A DNA stretch of 64,000 nt, taken from Casuarius casuarius. Its lineage: Eukaryota; Chordata; Aves; Casuariiformes; Casuariidae. A program made the translations under genes and the position numbers. The stretch covers positions 4,299,529-4,363,528 of the forward strand of contig PTFA01000005.1 in the NCBI GenBank assembly GCA_003342895.1. The letters run 5' to 3'. The notes below the pieces were generated by a model. That model was given only the letters and a program-made list of their open reading frames with translations. It searched no databases and had not been told where the DNA came from. Below are positions 14,801 to 28,532 of this stretch, piece after piece (position 1 is the first letter of the stretch; each line of letters begins with the position of its first letter).

Positions 14801-15944
14801 ACAGTCAAAGATTAATAACACTGCTGCTAGCAGGAGATTATTAGCAGTGTTTTGGATTGGGATTTTTTTTCTTGGTTTGTGTTGGTGGGGTTTTTTTGCT
14901 TCTGATAATTGTAATTACACATTTTCTCATTAACTTAAGNAAAATAAGAAGAGAGCCTAAAGTGTTTTTCTTTTTACATGAATATGTAGCCCTAGACACT
15001 GTCACTTAAAAAGCAGGATGTTGAAAGGAGGAGAAAGAAGGTAGAAAAGGAAATAATGAAATAATCCAGGAAGAGAGAGATGGCAAGACATAGTGAAAGC
15101 CTTATGCTATAAAGTCACATTTATTTTGGGCAGTTATGAGTAATTCATTGCTGAGTAATAGGATAGGAGGGAAAAGAGAATTTCTTCTGGCTCTGTGGTG
15201 TTGACAGGCAACAATTACATTTCTTGGAGATGTATAACCTGGAATTGAAAGCCAGTATTTTCAAGGATTTACTTAAAAATTAAAATTAATCCCAAGGCAA
15301 ATCTCTGACTACTTGCTGTTTTTGATGTGCTTGTTCAGCTCCCACCTTTCCCTGTGCAAAAACATGGAAATGATTCTTTATTATAACTCCAATAGACCCT
15401 TGATTTAGTCAGAAACTACACAGATTATACAAGGACAATCCCACCCTCAAAGATGTTGAGTATTTTAGATTCAAAATGGCAAAGCCATCAAGTGGAGTCA
15501 TTGCTTTCAGTATGGACACAGTTTCCCTGAAATAAGTACGCTACTCCTGTGTGTAAAAGGTTTGCTGACTTAGAGTAAGCAGATATCAGAACAGGGAAAT
15601 ATAAGGGGAAAAGAGTGAGAAGCATTCACAATGAATGGGAGCAGTGCGCAAAACAGCAGTCTTTGTGGTTTCAGAAAACAAGGAAGCCAATTATGACCAG
15701 TCAATGACTGGATCACTCTCTAGCATATACAACTTTCCCTCTGATCTTAGAAAGTATGCTTTTTTTTTTGGGGGGAAGAGGGGAGAGGGAGGCAATTCCT
15801 GATCTGCTTCCCAGAAAGCTTATTACAAATCTGAACAGTAGGACTGGACACATGTTCCTGATGCTCTAGGGTACTTGGAGGCATCCTCCTGAGGATGGCA
15901 GATACGGCATGGGAGAAAAAACAAATCTATGTCCTTCTGGAGAG
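11843..15944. other. Unique-looking non-coding DNA
   Basis: No gene or transposon is recognised. The stretch contains a C15-A7 homopolymer junction at 13808-13829, single Ns at 14187 and 14940, and a T10-G6 junction at 15760-15775. The frame open at 11654-12133 owes its length mainly to the AC microsatellite. Confidence 0.55.
13808..13829. repeat. C15-A7 homopolymer junction
   Basis: Fifteen consecutive C residues run straight into seven A residues. Such tracts are prone to slippage and to sequencing length error, so the exact count is unreliable. No element boundary is evident on either side. Confidence 0.9.
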
Positions 15945-16592
15945 GTATTAGAGGCCAAATGGGACATCCATCTTGTGGCCAAAAAGACCAATGGTATCCT
16001 GGGGTGCATTAGGAAGAGTGTTGCCAGTAGGTCAAGGGAGGTGATCCTGTCCCTCTACTCAGCCCTCCTGAGGCCACATCTGGAGTACTGTGTCCAATTC
16101 TGGGCTTCTCAGTACAAGAGAGACATGGCACTACTGGAGAGAGTCCAGTGGAGGGCTATGAAGATGATCAGGGGACTCGAGCAGCTCCCGTATGAGGAAA
16201 GGCTGAGAGAGCTGGGACTGTTTAGCCTGGAGAAGGGAAGACTGAGGAGGGGATCTTCTCATTGTATACAAATACCTGAAGGGAGGGTGTCAAGAGGATG
16301 GGGCCAGACTCTTTTCAGTGGTGCCCAGCGACAGGACAAGAGGCAACGGGCGCAAACTGAAACAGAGGAAGTTCCGTCTGAATATGAGGAAAAACTTTTT
16401 TACTGTGAGGGTGACCGAGCACTGGGATAGGTTGCCCAGAGAGGTTGTGGAGTGTCTTTCTCTGAAGATATTCGAAGCCCACCTGGATGCAATCCTGTGC
16501 AACGTATTCTAGGTGACCCTGCTTGAGCGGGGGGGGGGGGTCGGACTAGATGATCTCCAGAGAGATCTGTTCTGTGATTCTGTGATCCTATG
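15945..16592 (+). mobile_element. CR1 LINE, 5'-truncated, sense, relatively young
   Basis: This is the 3' end of a chicken-repeat-1 (CR1) non-LTR retrotransposon. It contains the end of the reverse-transcriptase ORF, its stop codon at 16510-16512, and a short 3' untranslated region. The UTR carries the typical TGACCCTGCTTGAGC...GGACTAGATGATCTCCAGAG stretch and ends in TTCTGTGATTCTGTGATC. Severe 5' truncation, leaving only 600-700 bases, is normal for CR1. The UTR has a 12-G run (16529-16540), and the usual segment between CCAGAG and the terminal repeat looks shortened. The 5' limit is approximate. No target-site duplication is expected for this family. Confidence 0.95.
15948..16512 (+). pseudogene. 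CR1 ORF2 C-terminal fragment, one frameshift
   Basis: The translation contains the motifs that follow the reverse-transcriptase core in CR1: a [19 protein letters not shown] segment, then [36 protein letters not shown] and [12 protein letters not shown]. In another frame follow a PSDRTRGNG segment and a [14 protein letters not shown] segment, then the stop. The two frames join if one extra base is assumed at about 16248, inside CTGAGGAGGGG. That single indel is the main lesion, so the copy is much less decayed than the other CR1 fragments here. The endonuclease and the catalytic FADD motif are absent, so it cannot encode a functional protein. Confidence 0.92.
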
Positions 16593-19500
16593 GTGCCTAA
16601 AATGGCAATAAACACATATGTGTAGGCAGCTGAATTCCACCTCTTACTTCTTGGTGCAGCAGCTAACAAAAGGGCACTACACCTTGCTAGGTGCTTCTGG
16701 ATGCTCAGTCAGCATGCATGTTTACTGATTACTACTAATTTAGGTGCCAATACCTACATTTGAAGAATTCAACATTCACCATCTACACAATTTAGGCTAA
16801 CAGGCCACTTTGCTAAATGTCAGGAAATTTCCATTCTGTCATTAGATTAACATCTCTTTAAAGGAAGAGCTGCCTGTTTTGATACGTTTTTACAAATCTG
16901 GTGGATACTCCAGAAGAAATCAGGAAGAATAACCTCTGACTTTGTGGTTAACCTACTGCATGGTCTCAGACAAATCATTTCCTCTCTAGAAAGAGAATCT
17001 AAAGTCTTGTTTTCAAGAGGAAAGTAAAGAAAATGAAACTCAATGTTTTTAACCTGGAACATGAGAACTAACATGAGATAAAAATTCAAGTGAAGACAAG
17101 TCAGTGCATTATTATCACAGAAATTAATAGGCTGGTTTAAACCACAGCTTCCCCAAATGAGTATCAGCTTTCATCTCCTAACTCAAATGGCAGCTGCAGA
17201 CAGTGTTTACAAGGTTTTTATTTTACATCAGTTGCCACATGTTAAATAACTCACAGGAGAAATATCTTTTCTTTTTTCTCTCTGCTGGAAATGAACTCAT
17301 AAATGCACCAAGAGTGTATGTGTGTGGTGTAATAGCAAAGTGAAGCTGTGATTTCACCTTGGGCTGGTAGGCTCTACTTTAAAAAAAAAAAAGACTAATA
17401 CCTGTCTAAAATGCACTATGACTAGAAATATTCCTACAAGTGAAATTTGCTAGGTAAGCTATTTGCAGAAAGAAAGCACCAAAATCAGTCTGACATAATT
17501 TGAAATTATTTTTCATGATTTGACAGGATTTGAAATTATTTCAGTGAATCTTGTGAAAGGCTTTTTCAAAGTTCTTCAGGCTGGCCTGATTGCAAAACAC
17601 AGCTCTGTACTGGTGGAGACAAACAAGTGAGCTACCCTCAGGAAGCAGAAGCATAGCTACAAGCTGGTCTAAGGGCCTGCAGCAAGCTAACAGTGGTAAA
17701 ATCAACTGCGAGTTATTTGAGATGTTATTACTCATAAGGATAAGGATTTCTGCTGCCCTTCTGCCTCTGTGTCAGTGATATCTCCCTGGAAAGCTAAAAT
17801 AAAAACCAGCAGCTTCAGTAAGGTCTCAACCTATGTAGCAGAATNGGTTCCCATGCCACAGTGCTGAGATCTGATGAGTATCTACTTAGGTTATGAATTT
17901 GCTTGAAAGAGTAGAAGAAATTACACAATCAGGGCTACAAAGACAGATTTTTCTGTGTATTTCTAGCGTGTTTCATTGTGCGACCTTAATGTTTCCACTT
18001 CTAGAAGTAGATAGGATCCAGTCTGGATCTGTTAGTGATCATTACAAATGATTTGATTCTAGCCTCTGCTACTCTCCTGCCTAAAAAATGAGTGACAGAT
18101 TGACTGATAGAGGGGGGAAAAGTGAATAGGACTTTGAGCTGCAGCAAATCACTATTGTGCCAACATTAACTAAAGAGGAAACTGGCAACACTGAGAAACA
18201 CACAGAATATTGGGAATAGGCTGATGGAGGTATGAATTGCACAGCACATCTAGTGAGCCTCCTAGTAAAGATATCCACAACCAAGCCACAAACCAATACA
18301 AAGTTACCTGAAGGCAGTATAATTGCAAACAATATTCAGTTACCAGCCACAGCTCAGCATTCCCAAGTCATTACGGGAATTTAACAAAATGGAGCTAAAT
18401 TAGAAGGGAAGGATACAAAATCATATTTTTTTCTTACTTTTGGGAGAGTAGAAGAGCATTGCCATATTGTGCTTCCCATTTCCAAGCCTGGTTCATGAAA
18501 CTCCCTTGTCTACAAAGGGTGAAGACCGTGTGTTTATTTTCACACCAGAGCACTGTCTTGCTGCTATACACAAATACTCCTTGAAGAGAGGGGAAAAGTC
18601 AGAATATCCTGTATAAGCTGATTCATATCTCAGTCACACTTATTCAGCCCAGCAGTCTGTCCACTCATCCTGCTCTGAGGTAAACAAAACCAGAGGCTGC
18701 TGGAATAAGCAGCTGCGAAGAAATCCATAGATAGCCATGTGCATGAAATAACTGACCCTGCTATAGCCTTTACTGCACTGTTCTGGCTTTTCTTGCTAGG
18801 ATGGCATTTGAGTGGATTTCTGTGGAATTCCTCATGGGTGATGATTACACAGAGGGAGATCTTTGCAAGTCAAACTGAGTTTTAAGAAGCAGTTAAAACC
18901 TCCATTGCTTTAATGTTTCTTTCATGATTTTACCTTTCCTGTCACCTTGAGCTTGTAGCTGGGCACTGTGTTCAACAGGATGCATGTAAGGGAAGGGGAC
19001 AGGAAGAAAGCAGGGAAAACCCATCTTACAGTCATTGTCAGAGGACAGTCTGGAAGAACAGTCAGCCTCCTGATAGAGTTTACCTTTAAAGAGATTGGAG
19101 TTGTATGGTATGGCACTGGATGACTGGACCAGTTGGTAAAATTAGAAAGTAGACATATGGGATGCAAAGCATCCTGGCCATAGGAGAGCAGGAAGGTGAG
19201 ACACCCCAGGAAACTTCCAACCTGCCTTTGCTTTTCCCTACTCTCACCTCCACCCAGGAAATTCCCACCTTCCCAAAAGCATATACTTGGAGCCAAAGGG
19301 AAGAGCAAACAGGTGAGGAAAGCCAGGATCAACATTGCTGGAGCTTCATCAGGTGGAGGAATTTGGGGATGGAGAGGAGGATGAAAGAGCACTGGCATCT
19401 GGGTTGCAGGAGCTTGGGACACAAGGATTTAGAGGAGGCTCCTAGGAAAGGTCATGAGAAGAGGAGGTAGGTGGAGGTAACAGACTACAACAGAAAAGGG

Positions 19501-22500
19501 GATGGGAGAGAGTCCAAAAGACTTGGAGAAATACAGCCAGCTTATTAACATGCAGGAGCTTCAGTCACTGTCCTGAGTCAAATGGCAAGTAAGCACCATG
19601 CAAGCCAGGGTTGCCTGGTCAGTCCTAGCATAATATTCAATTGTCACTGCAGCAACAATTGACTTTAAAGCCATATATGGCTCTTTGGGAACCAGAACAT
19701 ATTTCTTAAGAAGACCTTCGATGTATCTAGGATTTTTCTTTCACTCTCAGGAGGCTGCTTGTAGCCGTCCCCATTCACTTTTGTCCTGATAAGGGCTGGA
19801 GAAAGAACAAGGATACATTCCCCAATGCTTTTCCTCCTGCTAGTAGCTGGGGATACAGAGAGAAAGTTTTGTTCTGTAACACTGTTACATTAACACTTGA
19901 GGATAACAAGCTAAGCAACATAACCTTCTAAAAGAAACAATGTTTTATATCATGGTTACTGGCATCTCTAAGTCAACATTGNGGCATATATCAGTGCTTT
20001 GAGATGAAGGTAAGTACTGTTGCTGGGGCCTGAGAAATGGTTAGATCTTGGGAGCAGCTTAAAAACTTTTGCTCAAAGTCTATAGGATCAAAGAGAAAAT
20101 TTCCATTTCAGGTGGTAGACATGATGATGACTTAAAATCTACAGCTGTGTCCTGCCCTGCCCTCTGCTCTTTCAGTGCCTGAAGATAAAGCTATAACAAA
20201 GTATTTAGAATTGAATCTGTTGCTAATATATTGATACACTGAGATTTGTCAACAAAACATCATTATCCCTCTACAGGACAAGACTCCTCTGCATTGATAG
20301 CTCATACAGACTTTTAATTGCCCCAAGCTAGGCACAGTGGAGGCCTGTCTTTCCAAGGTTGCCCATGCTGAGGTGTTCTCTTTTCTCAGATGGAACAAAG
20401 AGTCTCCACTGTCACCTGTACAAAAGCTTGTCTCAGAGGGCTCAGCTATACTACATACAATCTTCAAAATTCCCTAGCACTATAACTCTGCGAGGTATTG
20501 CGAAAGTGAGAAATCTAATTGTAGCAGGATATTTCAGAGCATTCCTCTAGCATGGATAGACTGTGATGAACAAAATGACCTGGCAGTTTGTCTCCATTTC
20601 TAAACATTAAATCATTAATCCTCTTGCAACCAGACCCAGTGTTGGGTTTATATGCTCCTTGACACTGCATTACTCATACCAGTCACTTCCTTTTATATCT
20701 CTTTCCTGACTCCTACATCTCTTCTGGAGTGATCAGATAGCTTCAAGTATCCTACCAGAAGATACCAACATCAGAACGCATGAACAATTTTTCTAGCACA
20801 GGACACCCTATGAGGCTCTTGTAAAAAATGTGGACAGCTTTTATAATGGGAATCACAGCTGGTACAGGCAAAAGTGAAAAGTCCATGTCTGTATCATTAA
20901 GCATTAACATTCCTCACCATTTCTTTCTTTTTGTGTTGCTTGATGAAGTAGAAGATGATGTTTGCATTTGAGAGTTTTCTCTGGTAATTCTTTGCAGTAC
21001 CTATGCTCCTTCCACTCAAAATCAAGAGCAATAGAAAAATTCGTGGAAAATTCTTGCTAATTCTATTAACAAAATCAACTTCAGAATTTTTCTGTTAGGA
21101 CTGAGGAAGATCAGAAAGATTCTGAATAAATTTGGGTGTCGAGCTCTGGCACCTTTTGCAATGTTATCACAAGTTTTCCAGTAATGAGTATTTGGTTGCA
21201 TACTACAATTGTCAGGAGAACAAAAGGTAGGAATGCTGAAATTTCTAAAGCACACAGCTTTGGAGCATGGGCTCTTTTGACCTCCTTGACATAGTGCAGT
21301 CTCACTAATAGAATGCCCATATGAGCTTTTTCATATCCAGACAGAAAGGTTTAAGACATTATCAGCTTTTTGTTATTGCCCTTCAGCTGAAGATTATGAG
21401 GCACTGTGAGGGATCACACAGACTCCTATTCCATTTCAGAGTAATAGCATATATATTACCATCAAAGGCAAGACATAACCCAGATGGCTTTGCAGTGAAT
21501 TGGATTAGAGACATTTGCACACCTTCGCTGTGAGGGAGAAGGTAAGTTGCTCTTGAGAGACTAAGGAGCAGGTCACTTATACCTCTGCACCTACTTCTGA
21601 AATGAACCACACACCACATATCCTCCTCAGACAATAAACCAACTGCAAACCACAGGGCAGCTTCACCTGTGGCTGCCTTGCACTTCTTGAGCAATGTGAT
21701 ACAGCTGGGAACTGACCATCATGCTCCATCTGCTTTGTACTGCCCTGGTGATTCTGCTCTTAGAAGAGAATTTAAAAGAAGATTTAGAAATTAAAGTAGT
21801 ATCATCAAATCCTTAAAATATTGACAAGTGGCTGTCATATCTAAGATGTAACATCTATCTTGCTTGGCTTTTTAAAGTGCTCAAATACAAACACTTAAAA
21901 AAAATAAAGGAAGAACATTTCATTTATGATTGAAAGTGTATATTGTCATCCAAAGTTTGAGAAATAAAACATTATATCACTATTTTTCTTCTCAGATTAA
22001 GGAAATTCAGAATATAAATCATATTTGAAAAGCTAGCATATTACGAGATAGAAATGTAAGGTAAGGTATTTAAATAATTTTAACTCAAAGGTCTTAACCC
22101 CAGGTCTTAAGATCCAGGTCTTAACTCTGGTTCTCTTATCAGTCTGATATAATTAAACCTGCAGAATGACAGAAACATGGCTTTTTTGCAGTTGTTGTCT
22201 CTAAAGTAGTTCCTAGTCATCCTGAGAAGTGAAATTTAAATCACATTCTTTCTGATGTACACACCCTCACCCATAATAAGGGACAATGCAATCACAGGAG
22301 AGTAAACAACTCTGGCCGTGATGGTTAAGCAGAGAAACCAAGCTTTCAGCTTTAGCCTTGTGGCTTCTTTTCACTTCCCAAACCTTTCCTAAATACAGAA
22401 AAAGGTGTCAAGTTACCAACATACCAAAATGAAATAAAACAAAACAAAACATCCTCAAGCCTCCAAATCAAAAGAAACTACTAACTAATCCAAACAACCT

Positions 22501-24299
22501 TGTAAATTTAATTCTGTTCTATTCTATTCTAGCACAGTAATAGCTGAGTTTCATCATGCTGCAGATTTTGTAACTACACTGGGACAACAGTATAAGAAAG
22601 ATAAAGATTACAAAAACAAAGCAATGTGCAGTAATGAGAGACAACTTAAATTTCTTAACATGCACTTAATATGGCCAATAAAGTAATGGAATTACAGCTG
22701 GCCCAAACAGTTTCTTGTAAGCGTTTACTTTTGACAAGTCAAGTGTTTTCACAAACTGTCAAGCAGCATGTTCAGCCCACATACTTGTCTGTTCCCTGAG
22801 GATATGAGAGCTGGCCTTGATATCCAAATGAGGTCAGGGGAAAATTTCCTTCTCTTTGCGTATTCTTGCTGCCTTTAAAACAAAAAGAAAAAGAGGCAGA
22901 CAGAACGTGAGGCACAGCAGAGAGTTCTCAACAACTTGTGCCTGTGTAGCTTCCTTGAACGTGGGCCAGCGAAGGTCAGATGTGCAAGGCTGAAGGATCT
23001 TTTGTGTGCAGCCTGGTTTTTTTGGTTAGTACCGCTGGAGCTAATTTGCCAGCTTGCTAACAACCCAACTGCAAACTGAGGAACTTGTAGTGAAATCAGA
23101 TTTCCAGAATAGACTCAGTGCTTTAAACAGGAATGGGAGATTGCCAAGGACATAGCTCTGGATGACATACCTAGGGTTGTTTTAGCAAATGAGTGTTTAC
23201 AATGCAATGTAGATGTACACACAAAGACACTGCAAGTTCAAGAAAAGCAGCATGCCTCATATATAGTGCTATGCATGAGATAGGTATTATTGCAATTTTG
23301 CTCTGCATAACTGTAGAAGAGATAATGCAAGCATCACATATTGCTTACCAAATGGTTTAAACTTCATAATCAGTGAGAAACACAATTTCTATACAAACAT
23401 AATTTGCATCATAATAGAACACCGAGGCCTCAATCAGGAAAGTGACCTCACTGTACCAAGCGTTGAGCAAACCACGGATAATAGCTCTTTCTTGTGTTCA
23501 ATTTTATGTGCAGTGAAATGTTATAATTAGGACATGGAACCTATCAAATAAGCCTGTGTTTAGAGAAAACAACCTAAATGTGTTTTCATCAAATGCATAG
23601 GAAGCAATGGACTGCTCTTAAAACTTGTTTCATGAAAGGTAGACACCAACTTAATGAATCTGTTGTCTGTGTAATGAAGCTGTCCAACACCTTCTTTAGT
23701 ATAATGAACTAGCACACCCCAGTGCAAATCATAACACATTCTTCTGTGCAATAATGCATGGCCTGCTGAACTAAAAATCAGCTCAGGCCCTTCCACTTTG
23801 GCCCTTCCCAGCCTTTTCTCTTGTTCTGGAAGTCAGATTAGGGAGACTGCTTGATTTTCCTGGGATCTAGGCAGGTTACAGTAACAAAGCTTTCTCATTA
23901 GCTTTTCGAATTACCACTTTTTGTCTTTTCGAGTTACCACTTTTTGTCTTTTCTTGACCTTTCTTCAGCACCTCCAGGCTACTTGGCAGAGAGAGAGTCC
24001 TGTCTTCTGGAACGCTATAGACATTTCTTAGCAAGGAGGGGCTGCATACTGGAATTTTGGGTGGATGGGTCCATGAAGAATTTTCTCCTCTGTGTGTAGG
24101 TTTTATTCTTCCTTTCTGATAACAAGACTATTTTAATCTTTCCAATGGTAATGATGTGTGTGAGGAATGATTTTTCTGTTTATTGAAGCACTTAAGCCAT
24201 AATTGCAAGGAGAATGCAAAGGAAATGGCTTTTTCTTATATTTATTGATATCGTTTCCGTGCTAAGAATATTCAGATTGCTATGTTTGAGAAAGGACAT
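16593..24299. other. Unique-looking non-coding DNA
   Basis: No gene is recognised. The longest open frame, 166 codons on the minus strand at 18922-19422, overlaps open frames on the other strand and has no domain character, so it looks like a product of local base composition. Other contents are an (AAAAC)3 run at about 22435-22450, single Ns at 17845 and 19982, and a 23-bp tandem duplication listed separately. The patch at 22790-23080 is less AT-rich and has a few CpGs but no recognisable exon. Confidence 0.55.
23902..23947. repeat. 23-bp tandem duplication
   Basis: Two adjacent 23-base units starting CTTTTCGA and ending CACTTTTTGT differ at one position (A versus G after CTTTTCGA). A third unit starts as CTTTTC and then diverges. 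The near-identity indicates a recent replication-slippage duplication. No function is evident. Confidence 0.9.
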
Positions 24300-24333
24300 A
24301 TCTATCTATATTTATATATCTATATAGATAGAT
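24300..24333. repeat. AT-rich inverted repeat (ATCTATCTATA arms)
   Basis: The 11-base arm at 24300-24310 is the exact reverse complement of 24323-24333, with a 12-base loop. The central TATCTATATAGATA (24317-24330) is itself a perfect 14-base palindrome. This is a degenerate TATC/GATA microsatellite that could form a hairpin or cruciform. It lies immediately before a G-rich tract. Confidence 0.85.
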
Positions 24334-24337
24334 AAGC

Positions 24338-24354
24338 GGGGGAGGGGGAGGGGG
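24338..24354 (+). repeat. Three G5 runs separated by single A
   Basis: GGGGG-A-GGGGG-A-GGGGG is directly visible. It may fold into a G-rich structure, but only three runs are present, so a canonical four-run quadruplex would need one run split or a run from elsewhere. Confidence 0.8.
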
Positions 24355-25614
24355 AACAACCCACAAGCAGCACAGGAGAGGAGGCTAAGAAGAGCAAGGA
24401 AAGAAAAATGCTTGCCTCAGTCTAAAAGGGAGGATGAGGGTGGTTAAGACAAAGAGAGTTTTGCTGGTCTGACTAATTTCTTCCCTGGATATCTGACCTG
24501 AAAAGAAGAGCTGGCTGCAGCCCAGTTTATAGGACTATTTCAAAGGTTGACCCCAAGTCAAAATGGCCTGTTGGGTCTGTGTGCTCTCAGCACAAGAGTC
24601 TGATTAGCCACAACAAGTAAGACGAATAAAACAGCTAGCAAAATATCCAGCAACCATTGGCTTCCTTCTCTGAACAAGTAGTAAGCCATTTTATAGCTAC
24701 AGCAGCAGAGGGTAGGTTTTGGTATGAATATGGCAAGAGATTTGAACTCATACTGCAGAACAATGTTTTCGCTGTTCTGCCACACAAGGATCTTTGGGGG
24801 CATATGGGGCACATGACCCGGTTATTGCTATGCCTGTGTGGTCTATTAATTCATATAACTATTACTGAAGTGAAGGGTGGGATTAATTTTGCTTAGCTTT
24901 AAATCTCTGCTGAGTAGTCACCCTAGGCTCCTGTTATACTCATTGGACAAAAATTGACATTTTTAGGGTACAGCTCATCTTGGTTAAATATGCCTTTGAG
25001 CATGAGTAAACTAGTCTGTGTGTCTTTCTCTCCACTAACTACAAGGGGAGGTTAGACAACCAGCCCAGATGTAGGCATCTATGATGTAAACAACTCAAGT
25101 TAGGTAAAATCCCGTAAAAGATGTCTGGACCTGACAGAAACATGATATATGAATAAGGTTATTTCTACAGCCATTGGTAGCCTTGTCTCTGTTGCTCCTG
25201 GCTGGAAGGGATAATAATAGTACTTGTCAGGAAGACTTTCCTTCATTTTCTTGGGCCCTCGCAATACCAGCTACCAAAACAGCTTGAAGTTTATGGAGCT
25301 GAATGGTTTTTACTCACTAGGACCACAAAAGCTGTCTTGGTTTCCTGGGCTTTTCAAATTTTATGGATATAAAAAGTCTTTATTTAGACTTGCTGTCTCT
25401 GTGAAGTCAGAATCTTGTTGTCTGTCAGTTTCCCACAAATCCTTTTTAAATACAAATGCAAAATGAAAGTTTAAGTTTTACTCTAGGAAAGGAAAGGCAG
25501 ATGTTCTTGATTAAAAGCTGAAGACACGCATAAGGAGAAAAGCATAAAAAACAATAACATTAATACTTAGAATATACCTTGATCTCCTGACCCAGCTTGC
25601 TTTTACATTTTTGC

Positions 25615-25643
25615 TTTTTTTTTGGGGGGGGGAGGGCAGGGGG
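25615..25643 (+). repeat. T9-G9 junction with further G runs
   Basis: Nine T residues run into nine G, then A, GGG, CA and GGGGG. The G-rich part (25624-25643) could form a quadruplex if the long run supplies two of the four tetrad strands. The tract is also slippage-prone. Confidence 0.8.
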
Positions 25644-28532
25644 AAATAGGATGGGAAATGAGGGTAGAGGGGCTGAGCACATCCAGAAAATAAAAATCTT
25701 TGCTCAAAAATACTATTTCTCCAGGGTTTGGTCTTTCAGAGTGAGAACTCTTCCCTGTGTTTCTGTTTCCATCCTTTGTGGATGGATTTTGCTTCCTCTT
25801 TAAGATAAAACATGTTTCTACCTACTCTCTCCCTCTTGTTTCTTCACTAGTTCAGAGATGGTGGGGTCTTGCAGGTAGCTGCCTGGCATCCAAGAAAAAA
25901 GAAAATGGAGTATCTGTATAGTATTTGAAAGTAAGTCTCTTTTATGAATAAAGAGCAACCTCAGAGCACTGGCTTTTATATCCTGTCCTGTTGCATTTTC
26001 AGAAAGTCTTATTGTTCGCACTTATAAGCTTACATTATAATATTTTGCAAACTATGTGTCATAAGAGTTTTCTTCTGCCATGAGCAGTTTCTGGTTACAA
26101 TTCACTGGGGTTCTGTGTTGTCAACACATGACAAGTTAATATGTGCCAGTCTTCTTCTGGCATTGACACATCACGCATGACCCAGCCAAATTCTGTATTA
26201 TTTCATTTTGAAACANGTAGGCATTTCAATTTAGGCTTGGAAAAAAAAATGCCTGAGAGAGCTATTATATTTCAGAAATTATGGATTTTTTGTTGTTGTT
26301 TTGTATCCACGTCCAAAGTTTTTTCCCCCTCCCCTTTCCTTCAGGTGTAGGAAAGGATTTTTGTCAGCGTAATGACTATTTTGTTTCTACATTAACATTT
26401 CCACTGCTGGTTTTGTCTACTTCAGGAATTGTACCAATAGTCATCTGTGTTTTGTTATTCAGAGAGGGAAAGCATGTCCTTATCGGTGTCCTATACTCTA
26501 CTGGCAGCATAGGCCTCTTCACCAGGGCACAGGGTATAAGTTTGGTAAGACCATCTTCTTCCTGAAGTCAAGGAAAGAAAGGTCAGTGATAACAATTTCT
26601 GATTAAGTTAAGTTAAACAAAGTGAGGATACCTGGAAGATCAGCAAGATTGAACTTTGTCACCTTTTGCTTATTGGTTCAAGAACGCTTCAAGTCTTCAG
26701 CAAATGAAAAATCATCATCTGTGGCTGATTAGAATTCATGTCTGGCAGAAGGTATTTCAAAGAGACAGTAACCTCTGCCCAGCTCAGACTGAGCTAAGTG
26801 TTCATCTTGAAAATCCAGCTCTCACTTCCTTAAGACACACTCAGGAAAGAAAAATGAACACTGATGAGTTTGGGGACTTATTGGAAGGGAGAAAGTCACA
26901 GAGAAAGTTTTTTTCTGGGATTTAATGACAATCAAGGATGCTGTGATTTTTGACTACCATTTCTCTGTCACCTTTCATGAACAGCACATGAAAGTGCTAC
27001 GAAGAGAGCTTTCACTGAGGATGGCCAAAAGTCTAGGTTTTGTTTTATTTTATTTTCATTTTATTTCATCATTACCATGCACAGAGGCCCTGGTTATTTT
27101 AGTCAGGAAAGTGCCACACATTTTTTGAAGAGTGTGAAGAGTCAAACAGATCTCCTAAAGAGTTGAGAAAATATTGCTGAATTGATTCTTCTCTTTATAA
27201 CTTAAGTCTGTAAAACAGTCTACTTTACGTTGCATTTCTCATCAGTAGCATAACAGGAAATCTCAGAACAACATTTCTAGGACAAGTATGACATACTGGA
27301 AGAGTGGGAATGGAAGCCAAACTTTCTGAGATATTTTGCATGGTACTTAAGGGATTACTTTGTAAATTGTACTTGTTTCTGTTGTGCTACTGTACTTTCA
27401 CTAGGCGCTGATTGCAGAGTCAGTTGGTTATCACAGAAGAACAAAGGAAGAGGAAGAAAGAGACAGCATTATGGTCCTTGAAAAAGACATAATTTCATGC
27501 CTGCAAGTTCCAGAAACATGAACAACTAAAGAAAAAAAAAGAAACTTCGAAGAAGAGCAAGACAAGTTCTTAGTTCAACTTACTGTTGTAGTCTGTTAGT
27601 TATTTCTACATTTTTACCTAGAGCAATAGCAAAGTAGTCAGACCAAAGCTCAGAGAATAAACTCTGAAGCTATCCTTCATGGACCTCTCAACCTGGCTTG
27701 GAGGTGCTGCCACAATATTAATGAGCCTTTTGATATATATGCATGTGAATACTATGTACAGAACAAGTGAGTAAGGAATGATATTTCAGTGGCCTAAGCT
27801 AGATTATTCTTTCAAACAAGTCTATAGCTCTGATTCAGAAAAGCACCATGGTGGGTACTCTCACATGCTAACCATACCATCTTGTCTTAGAAGAGCTGCT
27901 GACATGACTGCTTTCCCTCTCATTAGGGGATAACGAAGTAGTCCTCTTCTGTAGTGTAGGAGAGGCAGTGATGAATGAAGGAAAGATGCTATGGGTGTTA
28001 CTGACATGCTTGAAATACTAGTTCCTATAAAAGCCAGCTGGAAAGACCGTGCTGGGATTGTTGTTACCATTGTCTTATTTCTGAGCTTGGCCTGAAGTGA
28101 TTTCACCATGCTCCCTGCAGCCTGCAAACTGAAGAAAGGCCAGAGCACCTGGCTACCGCTGACAGTCCAATCCAGTTTGACCGTCTCTAGGGAGAGGTGA
28201 TGTGACTGAACCAAGAATTGCCTCCGAGTAGTTTTGAAACCAGATACTGAAAAAAAATCCAGAAACTGAAACTCCATAAAGAGACCCCCTTTCATTTATC
28301 CCATATTTTCCTTCTGTTTCCCTGCCTGTGATTGTCCTGTTGTACTTTATGTCAGTTCCTCTTCTCTGTATGCATTGTATTTCAAATGTCTGTGAATATG
28401 TAACTTAGGTAACCAGCTAGGATGATTCAATATTAACCACTCAACATGTCCCAAAAGTTAAGCAAAAGCTGTGTAACATAATTGCATGAATATTACCACA
28501 AATAAACACAGCTCCTCAGGATTTAAAGTTAC

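Noticed and set aside
18922..19422. 166-codon minus-strand open frame
   Set aside because: A rough estimate for 64 kb of six-frame sequence at this composition gives a longest chance run near this size. Overlapping frames on the other strand are also open, and no family is recognised.
27861..28295. 144-codon minus-strand open frame
   Set aside because: No domain, no convincing splice context, and length within chance expectation.
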